Origin: Caulobacter sp. UNC358MFTsu5.1
GTDB taxonomy: Bacteria > Pseudomonadota > Alphaproteobacteria > Caulobacterales > Caulobacteraceae
Assembly (NCBI RefSeq): GCF_000712075.1
Contig: NZ_JONW01000007.1
Coordinates: forward strand, 372,001 to 436,000
DNA: 64,000 bases
Direction: 5' to 3'
In this document: positions 24,679 through 31,865 of the stretch, piece after piece
Layout of the letters: each line of letters starts with the position of its first letter
Position numbering within the stretch: the first letter of the stretch is position 1
Notes under the pieces: model-generated
The model's input: only the letters and a program-made list of their open reading frames with translations
Databases searched by the model: none
What the model was told of the DNA's origin: nothing
Position numbers and translations under genes: made by a program

Positions 24679-25410
24679 ATGACACGCAAACGCGCCGACA
24701 TCCTGCTGGTCGAGACCGGCCTGTTCGATAGCCGGGCCAAGGCCCGCGCCGCCATCGAGGCCGGGGCCGTCAAGGCCGACGGCAAGGTCGTGACCAAGCC
24801 CTCGCAGGAGATCGAGGAGACCGCCGTGCTGGAAGGGGTCGCCGCCCACCCCTGGGTGGGGCGCGGCGCCCTGAAGCTGGCGCATGCGCTGGACCTTTGG
24901 CCGATCGCGGTCGAAGGCCGGATCGCCCTGGACGTCGGGGCCTCGACCGGCGGCTTCACCGAGGTGCTGCTGTCGAAGGGCGCGGCTAAGGTCTACGCCG
25001 TCGACGTCGGCCGCGAGCAACTGCATCCGCGCCTCGCCGCCGACCCGCGCGTGGTCGACCTGTCGGGCGTCGACGCCCGGACGCTGGACGAGGGCCATCT
25101 GGACGAGACGCCGGGCCTGGTGGTCAGCGACGTCAGCTTCATCTCGGTGGAGAAATGCCTGCCGGTGGCCCTGGACCTGGCGGCGGCGGGCGCGGACCTG
25201 GTGACCCTGATCAAGCCGCAGTTCGAGGCCGGCCGCGACCGGGTGGGCAAGGGCGGCCTGGTGAAGGACCCCGAGGTCATCGCCGACTGCATCGCCCAGG
25301 TCCGGGCCTTCGTCGAGGCGGCGGGGTGGACGGTCAAGGCCGTGGCCCCCAGCCCGATCACCGGCGGCGACGGACAGGTCGAGCACCTGCTGTGGGCGGT
25401 GAAGGGCTAG
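24679..25410 (+). CDS. tlyA: TlyA-family rRNA 2'-O-methyltransferase
   Basis: A 243-residue protein with an N-terminal S4 RNA-binding domain (about 4-65: RADILLVETGLFDSRAKARA) and an FtsJ-type SAM methyltransferase domain (ALDVGASTGGFTEVLL is motif I; LVVSDVSFIS; VTLIKPQFEAGRD with the catalytic lysine). In other bacteria TlyA methylates ribose at 16S C1409 and sometimes 23S C1920; the old hemolysin label is historical. A strong terminator follows, so it ends its transcript. It starts at the ATG at 24679; the expected operon partners dxs or xseB are not adjacent. Confidence 0.93.
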   Translation: MTRKRADILLVETGLFDSRAKARAAIEAGAVKADGKVVTKPSQEIEETAVLEGVAAHPWVGRGALKLAHALDLWPIAVEGRIALDVGASTGGFTEVLLSKGAAKVYAVDVGREQLHPRLAADPRVVDLSGVDARTLDEGHLDETPGLVVSDVSFISVEKCLPVALDLAAAGADLVTLIKPQFEAGRDRVGKGGLVKDPEVIADCIAQVRAFVEAAGWTVKAVAPSPITGGDGQVEHLLWAVKG

Positions 25411-25416
25411 GTTTTC

Positions 25417-25457
25417 AACCGCTCATCCTGGCATTCGCCGGGATGAGCGGTTTTTTT
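25417..25457 (+). terminator. Rho-independent terminator of tlyA
   Basis: A perfect 12-bp stem, AACCGCTCATCC (25417-25428) with GGATGAGCGGTT (25441-25452), is followed by seven T. It begins 6 bases after the tlyA stop. Confidence 0.93.
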
Positions 25458-25463
25458 GAAGGC

Positions 25464-25499
25464 GCAAAGAAAAGGCCGTCCACCTCTAGGTGAACGGCC
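25464..25499 (-). terminator. Rho-independent terminator of the glycine-zipper gene
   Basis: On the minus strand, GGCCGTTCACC and GGTGGACGGCC-type arms (25474-25484 / 25489-25499, one mismatch) with a TAGA loop are followed by TTTTCTTT. It lies 30 bases after the stop of the gene ending at 25530. Confidence 0.8.
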
Positions 25500-25529
25500 C
25501 CAAGATGATCGAATGAGAAATCGGGTGTC

Positions 25530-26162
25530 TTAGTCGACGACCTGGTAGCGGCCCGAGGCGTCCGGGCAGACGCGGACGAAGCGCTTCTGGGTGCGGCCGT
25601 CGGGCAGGTAGATCGGGCTTTCGGCCAGAGTGCAGCCGTTGGCGTCCGACTTGCTGTCGGCCACGCCATAGGCGCGCTCGGACTCCGAGGTGTAGCCGTC
25701 GCGACGGTCGCCGTAGCGGCTGTCCTCGTAGCGGCCGCCGCCGTAGCGCTCGTCATAGCCCTGGTCGTAGCTGTTGTAGGCGCCCTGGCCGTAGGTCGGG
25801 GGAGGGGGCGGAGGCGGGTTGGCGCCCGGGCTGCAGGCGGCCGAGTTGCGGCCGATGGCCGAGCCGGCGATGGCGCCCAGCAGGCCGCCCAGCACGGCGC
25901 CTTCGGTGCGGGCGCCCTTGGCGGCCACGCCGCTGCCGATCGCCGCGCCGATGCCGGCGCCGGCCAGGCCGCCGCCCGTGCCGCGCTGCGTGGTGCTGCG
26001 GCGGCAGGGATCGTAGTAGTAGCCGTTGCTGTCGTAGTTGCCGCCGCCGGCATAGGCGCCGCCGGAGCCATAGGCGCCGTAGGCCTGGGCCGAGGCCATC
26101 GTCGGGGCCAGCGCGCCGACCAGGGTGGCCGCGGCGGCGACGCCGAGAACGGTCTTGAACAT
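25530..26162 (-). CDS. Exported glycine-zipper (2TM) protein
   Basis: A 210-residue envelope protein. Signal peptide 1-23 (MFKTVLGVAAAATLVGALAP), a Tyr/Gly-rich mature N-terminus, a glycine-zipper segment (GGLAGAGIGAAIGSGVAAKG and GGLLGAIAGSAIGRNSA) able to form paired membrane helices, a Pro/Tyr-rich spacer, and a C-terminal domain with CTLAESPIYLPDGRTQKRFVRVC whose two cysteines probably form a disulphide. Related proteins are often labelled 17-kDa surface-antigen-like. The frame is open to 26279, but the ATG at 26162 has GGAGGAG nine bases upstream. Role in the envelope is inferred. Confidence 0.82.
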   Translation of the reverse strand: MFKTVLGVAAAATLVGALAPTMASAQAYGAYGSGGAYAGGGNYDSNGYYYDPCRRSTTQRGTGGGLAGAGIGAAIGSGVAAKGARTEGAVLGGLLGAIAGSAIGRNSAACSPGANPPPPPPPTYGQGAYNSYDQGYDERYGGGRYEDSRYGDRRDGYTSESERAYGVADSKSDANGCTLAESPIYLPDGRTQKRFVRVCPDASGRYQVVD

Positions 26163-26420
26163 CTTGAAAACTCCTCCGACCGAGTCCGCGCCGATGCTGG
26201 GACCCGCCTTTCCGACGTAAACTGCCAAGTCCTTGATGAACGGCTGTTGAGCGACCCGTTCATCTTCGTTCACGCGCATTCGCTTCGAATGCGCTATTGA
26301 GCGTCCGAAAGCTTGTCGGCGTCGATCGTGGCGCGGGCATGGCGGGCGTCCGCGTCCCCAAAATCACCACCTGAAATGGCCGGACCCGGTGAAGGTTCCG
26401 CCCCGCGAATTGGACTTTCT

Positions 26421-27647
26421 ATGCGTGAACTGAGGATCCAGGCGGTCGGCGCCCAGGGCGACGGCATCGCCGAGGGCTCTTTCGTCCCCCTGACCCTGCC
26501 CGGCGAGCTGATCACCGCCGAAATGGCCGGCGCCCGCGGTGAACTGGTCGAGGTGCTGGAGCCCAGCCCCGAGCGCGTGGCCCCGCCGTGCCCGCATTTC
26601 GGGGTCTGCGGCGGCTGCGCCTTCCAGCACTGGGACGCCGCGCCGTATCTGGAGTGGAAGCGCGACCAGGTGCGGTTCCAGCTGGCCCGCGAAGGACTGG
26701 AGACCGAGATCCTGCCGACCTTCGCCTCGCCGCCGGCTTCGCGCCGCCGCGTCGCCCTGCACGCCCGGGGCGGGAAGGGCGGGGCGCGGCTGGGCTTCAA
26801 GGAGCGCCGCTCGTGGAACCTGGTGCGCATCGAGCAGTGCCCGGTGACCCATCCCAAGCTGGTGGCGGCCTTCCCGAGCCTGGCCCGCCTGGCCGCGCCG
26901 TTCCTGGAGCATCCCAAGTCGGCCCCGACCCTGCACGTGACCCTGACCGCCACGGGCCTGGACATCGACATCACCGGCGTCGAGGCCAAGAGCGGCGGCC
27001 TGTCGGCCGACGCCCGGGTGCGCGCGGCGATGATCGCCGGCGAGTACGACTTCGCCCGGGTCACCATGGCCGGCGAGATGATCTACATGGCCCGCCAGCC
27101 GATGGTGAAGCTGGGCCCGGCCATCGTCTCCCTGTCGGCCGGCAGCTTCCTGCAGGCCGTGCCCCAGGCCGAGAAGGCCATGGTCGACTTCGCGGTCGAG
27201 GCGGCCCAGGGCGCGTCGAAGGTCGTCGACCTGTTCAGCGGCGTGGGCACCTTCACCTTCCGCCTGGCCGAGATCGCCGGCGTCCACGCCGCCGACAGTT
27301 CCGCCCCGGCCATCGCGGCCCTGAAGGGCGCGCTGGGCACGGCGACGGGCCTGAAGGCGATCACCGCCGAGGCCCGCGACCTGACCCGCCGGCCGATGCT
27401 GTCGACCGAGCTGAACAAGGTCGACGTGGCCGTGCTGGACCCACCCCGCGCCGGGGCCTTCGAGCAGCACGTCGAGATCGCCAAGTCCAAGGTGGCCCGC
27501 GTGGTCGGCGTGTCGTGCAACCCCGCCACCTTCGCCCGCGACGCCAAGATCCTGGTCGACGCCGGCTTCCGCCTGGAGCGGGTCTTGCCGGTGGACCAGT
27601 TCCTGTGGTCGCCGCATATTGAGCTGGTGGGGGTGTTCTCGCGCTAG
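26421..27647 (+). CDS. RlmD/RumA-like 23S rRNA (uracil-5-)-methyltransferase
   Basis: A 408-residue RNA m5U methyltransferase. An N-terminal TRAM-like OB region (about 1-55) precedes the 4Fe-4S cysteines in CPHFGVCGGCAFQHW, with the fourth cysteine in IEQCPVTHP. SAM motif I is VVDLFSGVGTFTFRLA, the catalytic base region is VAVLDPPRAGAF, and the nucleophilic cysteine is in VVGVSCNPATFARD. The ATG at 26421 is chosen because the 36 codons upstream show no family similarity. Family is certain; the exact uridine is inferred from E. coli RlmD (U1939). Confidence 0.92.
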   Translation: MRELRIQAVGAQGDGIAEGSFVPLTLPGELITAEMAGARGELVEVLEPSPERVAPPCPHFGVCGGCAFQHWDAAPYLEWKRDQVRFQLAREGLETEILPTFASPPASRRRVALHARGGKGGARLGFKERRSWNLVRIEQCPVTHPKLVAAFPSLARLAAPFLEHPKSAPTLHVTLTATGLDIDITGVEAKSGGLSADARVRAAMIAGEYDFARVTMAGEMIYMARQPMVKLGPAIVSLSAGSFLQAVPQAEKAMVDFAVEAAQGASKVVDLFSGVGTFTFRLAEIAGVHAADSSAPAIAALKGALGTATGLKAITAEARDLTRRPMLSTELNKVDVAVLDPPRAGAFEQHVEIAKSKVARVVGVSCNPATFARDAKILVDAGFRLERVLPVDQFLWSPHIELVGVFSR

Positions 27648-27689
27648 GACGGTTTCGGCCGTCCGGAGCGACCATCTGGGAGAGGCCCA

Positions 27690-28781
27690 TTGGACGAACG
27701 ATCCGGCAAGGCGGGCGAACCCCGGGAAGACGTTCCCAAGAGCCGGAGCGCCTTCGCCCTGGACGGCGCCAGCCAGCGCGCCAAGGCGGCGGTCAAGGCC
27801 GCCTGGTGGACCGCCGCCGGGAGCGTCACGCGCGCCCTGGCCCAGCCGACCCGGGGCGAAGCCAAGGTCAAGTTCCAGCCGCAGGGGCCGCCGGTCTCGA
27901 CCGCCCGGCTGCGCAAGGCCTATCTGGCCGCGTTCGAGAAGGACGCCGCCGACGTGGCCGCCGGCCTCTATCCGCCGTTCGACGGCGGTTCGGGCAATCC
28001 GGCCGAGGCCTTCCGCGAGGCGCTCGACGTGATCGCCGACGCCCGCGCCGTCGACCAGCGCCGTCGCCGGGGCGACGGCGTCGAGGTGCGCGAAACGCCC
28101 GAGAGCGAAGGCTATCCCAACTACTACCGGCAGAATTTCCACTTCCAGTCCGGCGGCTGGTTCACCGACGCCAGCGCCCGGCGCTACGAGGCCCAGGTCG
28201 AGGCGCTGTTCTCCGGCGCGGCCGGGGCGATGCGCCGCCGGGCCCTGTCGCTGCTGGCGCGCCACTGGCGCGGCAAGGACCAGCGCGGGCTGAAGCTGGT
28301 CGACCTGGCCTGCGGGTCGGGCGCGTTCCTCGGCGATCTCGGCGCGGCCTTCCCGCGGGCCGCCATCGCGGGCCTGGACCTGTCGCGCGCCTATCTGGCC
28401 GCCGCCCGCAGCCGCTCGGGCCGGGGCGGGGTCCAGGCCAACGCCGAGGCCTTGCCGTTCGCCGACGCCAGCCTGGACGCGGTGACCTGCGTCTACCTGT
28501 TCCACGAACTGCCGCCCCGGGTGCGCCCTGTCGTGGCCGCCGAGATCGCCCGGGTGCTCAAGCCCGGCGGGGTGCTGGCCTTCGCCGATTCGGTGCAGCC
28601 GGCCGACGAGCCGGACCTGTCGCGCCTGCTGGAGGCCTTTCCGGCCTATTTCCACGAGCCCTACTACTCGACCTACGCCGAGACCGACCTGCCGGCCCTG
28701 TTTGGCGCGGCGGGGTTGAGCGTGGCCGCGAGCGACCAGGCGTTCCTGACCAAGGCGCTGCTGCTGGAAAAGACCTGTTGA
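27690..28781 (+). CDS. Class I SAM-dependent methyltransferase (Methyltransf_11 type)
   Basis: A 363-residue protein. The first 180 residues are family-specific and include YPNYYRQNFHFQSGGWFTD. The SAM domain follows: LVDLACGSGAFLGDL (motif I), AGLDLSRAYLAAAR (motif II acidic residue), NAEALPFADASLDAVTCVYLFHELP and LKPGGVLAFADSVQ. This layout is typical of methyltransferases acting on small molecules or quinone precursors; no substrate can be named. It starts with TTG at 27690 behind GGGAGAGG, 42 bp after the RlmD-like gene, suggesting co-transcription. Confidence 0.85.
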   Translation: MDERSGKAGEPREDVPKSRSAFALDGASQRAKAAVKAAWWTAAGSVTRALAQPTRGEAKVKFQPQGPPVSTARLRKAYLAAFEKDAADVAAGLYPPFDGGSGNPAEAFREALDVIADARAVDQRRRRGDGVEVRETPESEGYPNYYRQNFHFQSGGWFTDASARRYEAQVEALFSGAAGAMRRRALSLLARHWRGKDQRGLKLVDLACGSGAFLGDLGAAFPRAAIAGLDLSRAYLAAARSRSGRGGVQANAEALPFADASLDAVTCVYLFHELPPRVRPVVAAEIARVLKPGGVLAFADSVQPADEPDLSRLLEAFPAYFHEPYYSTYAETDLPALFGAAGLSVAASDQAFLTKALLLEKTC

Positions 28782-28868
28782 ACCCAGCCATCATGGCCAT
28801 TGCCTAGGCCGACGGGCTCCTGTATTCGAACCGACCTCTTCGCCGACGCTCCTTGCGTTGACCCGGAT

Positions 28869-28942
28869 GGCCCGGTGGCGGAGTGGTGACGCAGCGGATT
28901 GCAAATCCGTGCACCCCGGTTCGATTCCGGGCCGGGCCTCCA
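28869..28942 (+). tRNA. tRNA-Cys (GCA anticodon)
   Basis: A 74-nt cloverleaf with acceptor GGCCCGG / CCGGGCC, discriminator T and encoded CCA (28940-28942). Anticodon stem GCGGA / TCCGT holds loop TTGCAAA with anticodon GCA at 28901-28903. The T arm is CCCGG-TTCGATT-CCGGG. It stands alone, with a minus-strand gene ending 17 bp downstream. Confidence 0.97.
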
Positions 28943-28958
28943 CCTCCCTTCATCGCCT

Positions 28959-30131
28959 TCAAGCTTCCACGGCTCGCAAGTCCGGGGCGGCGACCGGCGC
29001 GACGGCCGACAGGTCCACGACCTCTTCGAAATATCCCGGCCTCATCGGGTAGGGGGAGCTGTCGGCCCGCCAATCCCGCTCGGCGAAGAGTTGCGCCATC
29101 GAGAACGGGTTGATGGCGTGGTCGATCGACTGGTTCATCGACAGGAAGACGCGGCAGCGGCCGGAGATCTGGTCGAGATAGTCGCGGGCGGTTCCTATGG
29201 ACATTTCGGTCATGGAATCCGCGTTCAGGACGACGTCGAAATGGTCGGTGCTGGCGGCCAGCCAGGACGGCGGCGCGATCCGGACGCCGCCGCGCCGTTC
29301 GAACCCCGGCTCGCCGTGCAGCCTCACGACGTCCTCGCCCAGGGTCACGGCCAGGAAGTAGGCCTGGGCGACGTTGGTGAGGGGCAGGTCGACGATGGTG
29401 TAGTCGGTGATCCCGAGCTGGTGGGCGTAGTAGGCGGTGCGGCCGAGGCCCGCGCCGATCTCCAGCGCCGACGCGGCGCCGTGGTGCTGCAGCCGCTTGG
29501 CCTGGTAGATGGCCTGGAGGGGGCGGTAGGAGATGATCCCCCGCGGGCTCTCCACGCCGATCTCGTTCGGATAGGGGTTGGGGAAGGCAAGGGGGGCGCC
29601 GAAGGCCCCGGCGACGGCCTCGACCGCCGCCGGCACGTCAGAAGCCGGGGCGCCGAGCGCGGAGGCCAGGGTCAGGAGGTGGTCGCTCGTCTGCTGGATG
29701 TCGGCGGCGCGGTATTTCGGGTCGCTCCGGAGCCTCTGGTTCTGCTCCGCGTACAGACTTTCGAAGCCGTAGAAGAGGGAATTGCCGGCCGGATTGGCCA
29801 GCAGGGCGGCGACCTCGGCGGTCGTTCCGCTCAACAGCACACGGTGCGCATCGCCGCGCGGACCATCGTCGATCTGAGCCCAGAAGGAGTCCGTGCTGCT
29901 GCCGTCGTGGCAGGTGCGCTGATAGTAGGCCTGGATGCGTTTGGCGAGGCGCTTACGATCAGCATGCCGTGCTGATCTCAGGTTGTGGACGAAGGATCGG
30001 AAGGACCAGTTCTTCGCCGTTTCCGGTCGTCGCATCGTCACCCACCATTTCAGGATCGCTGGCGCCCGCAGCGACGTCGGAGCGAAGTGATCCCGTAACA
30101 CCTTGAAAGCGGGGAAAGCGGGGACGTCCAC
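28959..30131 (-). CDS. Putative sugar O-methyltransferase
   Basis: A 390-residue protein with a C-terminal SAM domain: SALEIGAGLGRTAYYAHQLG (motif I), YTIVDLPLTNVAQAYFLA and FDVVLNADSMTEM. The combination of a long N-terminal region with EIGAG-LGRTAYY and VDLP matches proteins annotated as putative sugar O-methyltransferases in surface-polysaccharide loci (TIGR04371-like, from memory). Codon choice is less GC-biased than in neighbouring genes, and the gene ends 17 bp from the tRNA-Cys, so horizontal acquisition is possible. The GTG at 30131 gives the longest form; an ATG at 30035 behind GGTGGG is an equally good start. It is convergent with the tRNA. Confidence 0.7.
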   Translation of the reverse strand: MDVPAFPAFKVLRDHFAPTSLRAPAILKWWVTMRRPETAKNWSFRSFVHNLRSARHADRKRLAKRIQAYYQRTCHDGSSTDSFWAQIDDGPRGDAHRVLLSGTTAEVAALLANPAGNSLFYGFESLYAEQNQRLRSDPKYRAADIQQTSDHLLTLASALGAPASDVPAAVEAVAGAFGAPLAFPNPYPNEIGVESPRGIISYRPLQAIYQAKRLQHHGAASALEIGAGLGRTAYYAHQLGITDYTIVDLPLTNVAQAYFLAVTLGEDVVRLHGEPGFERRGGVRIAPPSWLAASTDHFDVVLNADSMTEMSIGTARDYLDQISGRCRVFLSMNQSIDHAINPFSMAQLFAERDWRADSSPYPMRPGYFEEVVDLSAVAPVAAPDLRAVEA

Positions 30132-30227
30132 CGCATGGTGAACGCGTATGGCTCCGCTTAGGTTCCGGGACCAGCCTCAACCCTTCGAGGGGCGAAACGA
30201 CCCGGGTCGCGCCGTGCGACGCGACGC

Positions 30228-31781
30228 CTAGGCGGCCGGGGCGTCGGCCGTGGCCTTACGGCTGTCGACGGCGAAGCGTTCGAGCGCGCGGGCGTGGCTG
30301 GGCATGCGGGCGGCGGCCTGATGGCAGGCGACGCGCAGATGATGGAGACGCTCGGCCAGCAGGCGCTCGTCCATCAGGTCGGCCAGCGGGTCGTAGGCTT
30401 CCGGCTCCCCGGACTGCCCGATCATGATCGCCAGCCAGTTCGGCTCCTGGAAGATCGTCTGGTTGGGGAAGATCGTCGCGCCGCGGGTGCGGAACAGCTC
30501 CATCTTCTCGCGCAGCGAATCCGGCACGGGCATGTGGCGCAGCCGGTCCCACAGCGGTTCGCCGACCCGGCCGTTGGCGTGGTAGTGGTAGATCAGGAAG
30601 TCCCGGATCTGCTCCATCTCCTCGCCCATGATCCGGTTGTAGATCCCCGCGGCGGCCGGATCGTCCTTGGCCAGGGGGAAGCTGCCGGCCAGCTTGATCA
30701 GGCCGTGCTGGATCAGGTGGATCGAGGTCGACTCCAGGGGTTCCAGGAAGCCGCTGGACAGGCCGATGGCGGCGCAGTTCTTGAAGCGCGACGCCTTGCG
30801 CCGGCCGGTGGCGAACCGCAGGAAGCGCGGGTCGGCCAGGACCTTGTTGTCGGGATGCTCGCGCGCCAGGCTGGCCAGCAGGACGTCGGCCGCCTCGTCG
30901 TCGCCGATGTGGTCGCTGACATAGACATAGCCGTTGCCGGTCCGGTGTCGCAGCGGGATGCGCCAGCGCCAGCCGGCCTTGTCGGCGATCGCGCGGGTGT
31001 AGGGGATGGGGTCCTCATACCGCGCCGACGGGACGGCGACGGCGCGGTCGGCCGGCAGGTAGTTCGACCAGTCGTCGTAGCCCACGCCCAGCGCACCGCC
31101 GATCAGCAGAGCCCGGAAGCCCGAGCAGTCGATGAAGAAGTCGCCGGCCAGGGTCTCGCCGTCGTCGAGGGCGAGGGCGGCGATCGTGCCGTCCAGCGGG
31201 TCCAGGGTCACGCCCCGGATGGTCCGCTCCAGCCGCCGCACGCCCCGCTCCTCGGCGACCTCGCGCAGCAGCTTGGCGTAGAGCGAGGCGTCGAAGTGAT
31301 AGGCGTGGGCCATGGCCGAGCGGGGATCGCGGGGATCTTCCGAGCGCCAGTCGAACTTGCCGGCCTTGGCCGCCAGGTCGCTGAGCGAGAACTCGTGGAG
31401 CTCGGCCTTGTAGCCGTGCTTGCGCGCGCGCAGCCAGTAGGCGTGGAACGACACGCCGTCCATCGGCGTGCCGTAGTTGCCGAAGGGGTGCATGTAGCGC
31501 CCGGCGGGGTCGCCCCAGCCGACGAACTCGATGCCCAGCTTGAACGAGCCTTCGGTGGCCGCCAGCATCCGGCCTTCGTCGACGCCCACCACCTCGTTGA
31601 AGAAGGTGATCGGCGGGATGGTCGCCTCGCCGACGCCCACCGTGCCGATCTCGGCCGACTCCACCAGGGTGATCTTCATCTGCTGGGGCGTGAAGACCTT
31701 GGAGAAGAAGGCGGCCGACATCCATCCGGCCGTGCCGCCGCCGACGATCACGAGGTGCGAGATTTTCCCGGGGTTTCCCAT
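30228..31781 (-). CDS. Flavin-dependent (tryptophan) halogenase-family protein 3
   Basis: A 517-residue FAD enzyme of the PrnA/RebH-like family. It has GGGTAGW (14-20), GVGEATIPP, the catalytic-type lysine of FKLGIEFVGW (K81), WRWRIP and EPLESTSIHLIQHG, so the key landmarks are intact. It is downstream of the second TBDR by 84 bp on the minus strand, a gap filled by a strong hairpin, mirroring the order at 2554-8944. It is diverged from halogenases 1 and 2 throughout. Substrate and halide are unknown; a role tied to whatever the receptor imports is inference from position. Confidence 0.88.
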   Translation of the reverse strand: MGNPGKISHLVIVGGGTAGWMSAAFFSKVFTPQQMKITLVESAEIGTVGVGEATIPPITFFNEVVGVDEGRMLAATEGSFKLGIEFVGWGDPAGRYMHPFGNYGTPMDGVSFHAYWLRARKHGYKAELHEFSLSDLAAKAGKFDWRSEDPRDPRSAMAHAYHFDASLYAKLLREVAEERGVRRLERTIRGVTLDPLDGTIAALALDDGETLAGDFFIDCSGFRALLIGGALGVGYDDWSNYLPADRAVAVPSARYEDPIPYTRAIADKAGWRWRIPLRHRTGNGYVYVSDHIGDDEAADVLLASLAREHPDNKVLADPRFLRFATGRRKASRFKNCAAIGLSSGFLEPLESTSIHLIQHGLIKLAGSFPLAKDDPAAAGIYNRIMGEEMEQIRDFLIYHYHANGRVGEPLWDRLRHMPVPDSLREKMELFRTRGATIFPNQTIFQEPNWLAIMIGQSGEPEAYDPLADLMDERLLAERLHHLRVACHQAAARMPSHARALERFAVDSRKATADAPAA

Positions 31782-31811
31782 GGGCGCCTGCTTGGTCTCG
31801 TTTGAGTCGAA

Positions 31812-31836
31812 CCCCGCCGGCGTGGCGCCGGCGGGG
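31812..31836 (-). terminator. Strong hairpin between TBDR 2 and halogenase 3
   Basis: A perfect 11-bp all-GC stem, CCCCGCCGGCG (31812-31822) with CGCCGGCGGGG (31826-31836), and a 3-nt loop. There is no T run downstream on the minus strand, so it more likely stabilises the upstream receptor mRNA or attenuates than terminates fully. Confidence 0.7.
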
Positions 31837-31865
31837 CCGCTTTGGAGCAGAAGATCAGCTGGGGA

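Noticed and set aside
26313..26420. Upstream extension of the RlmD-like gene
   Set aside because: Lacks family similarity; ATG at 26421 gives the normal N-terminus.
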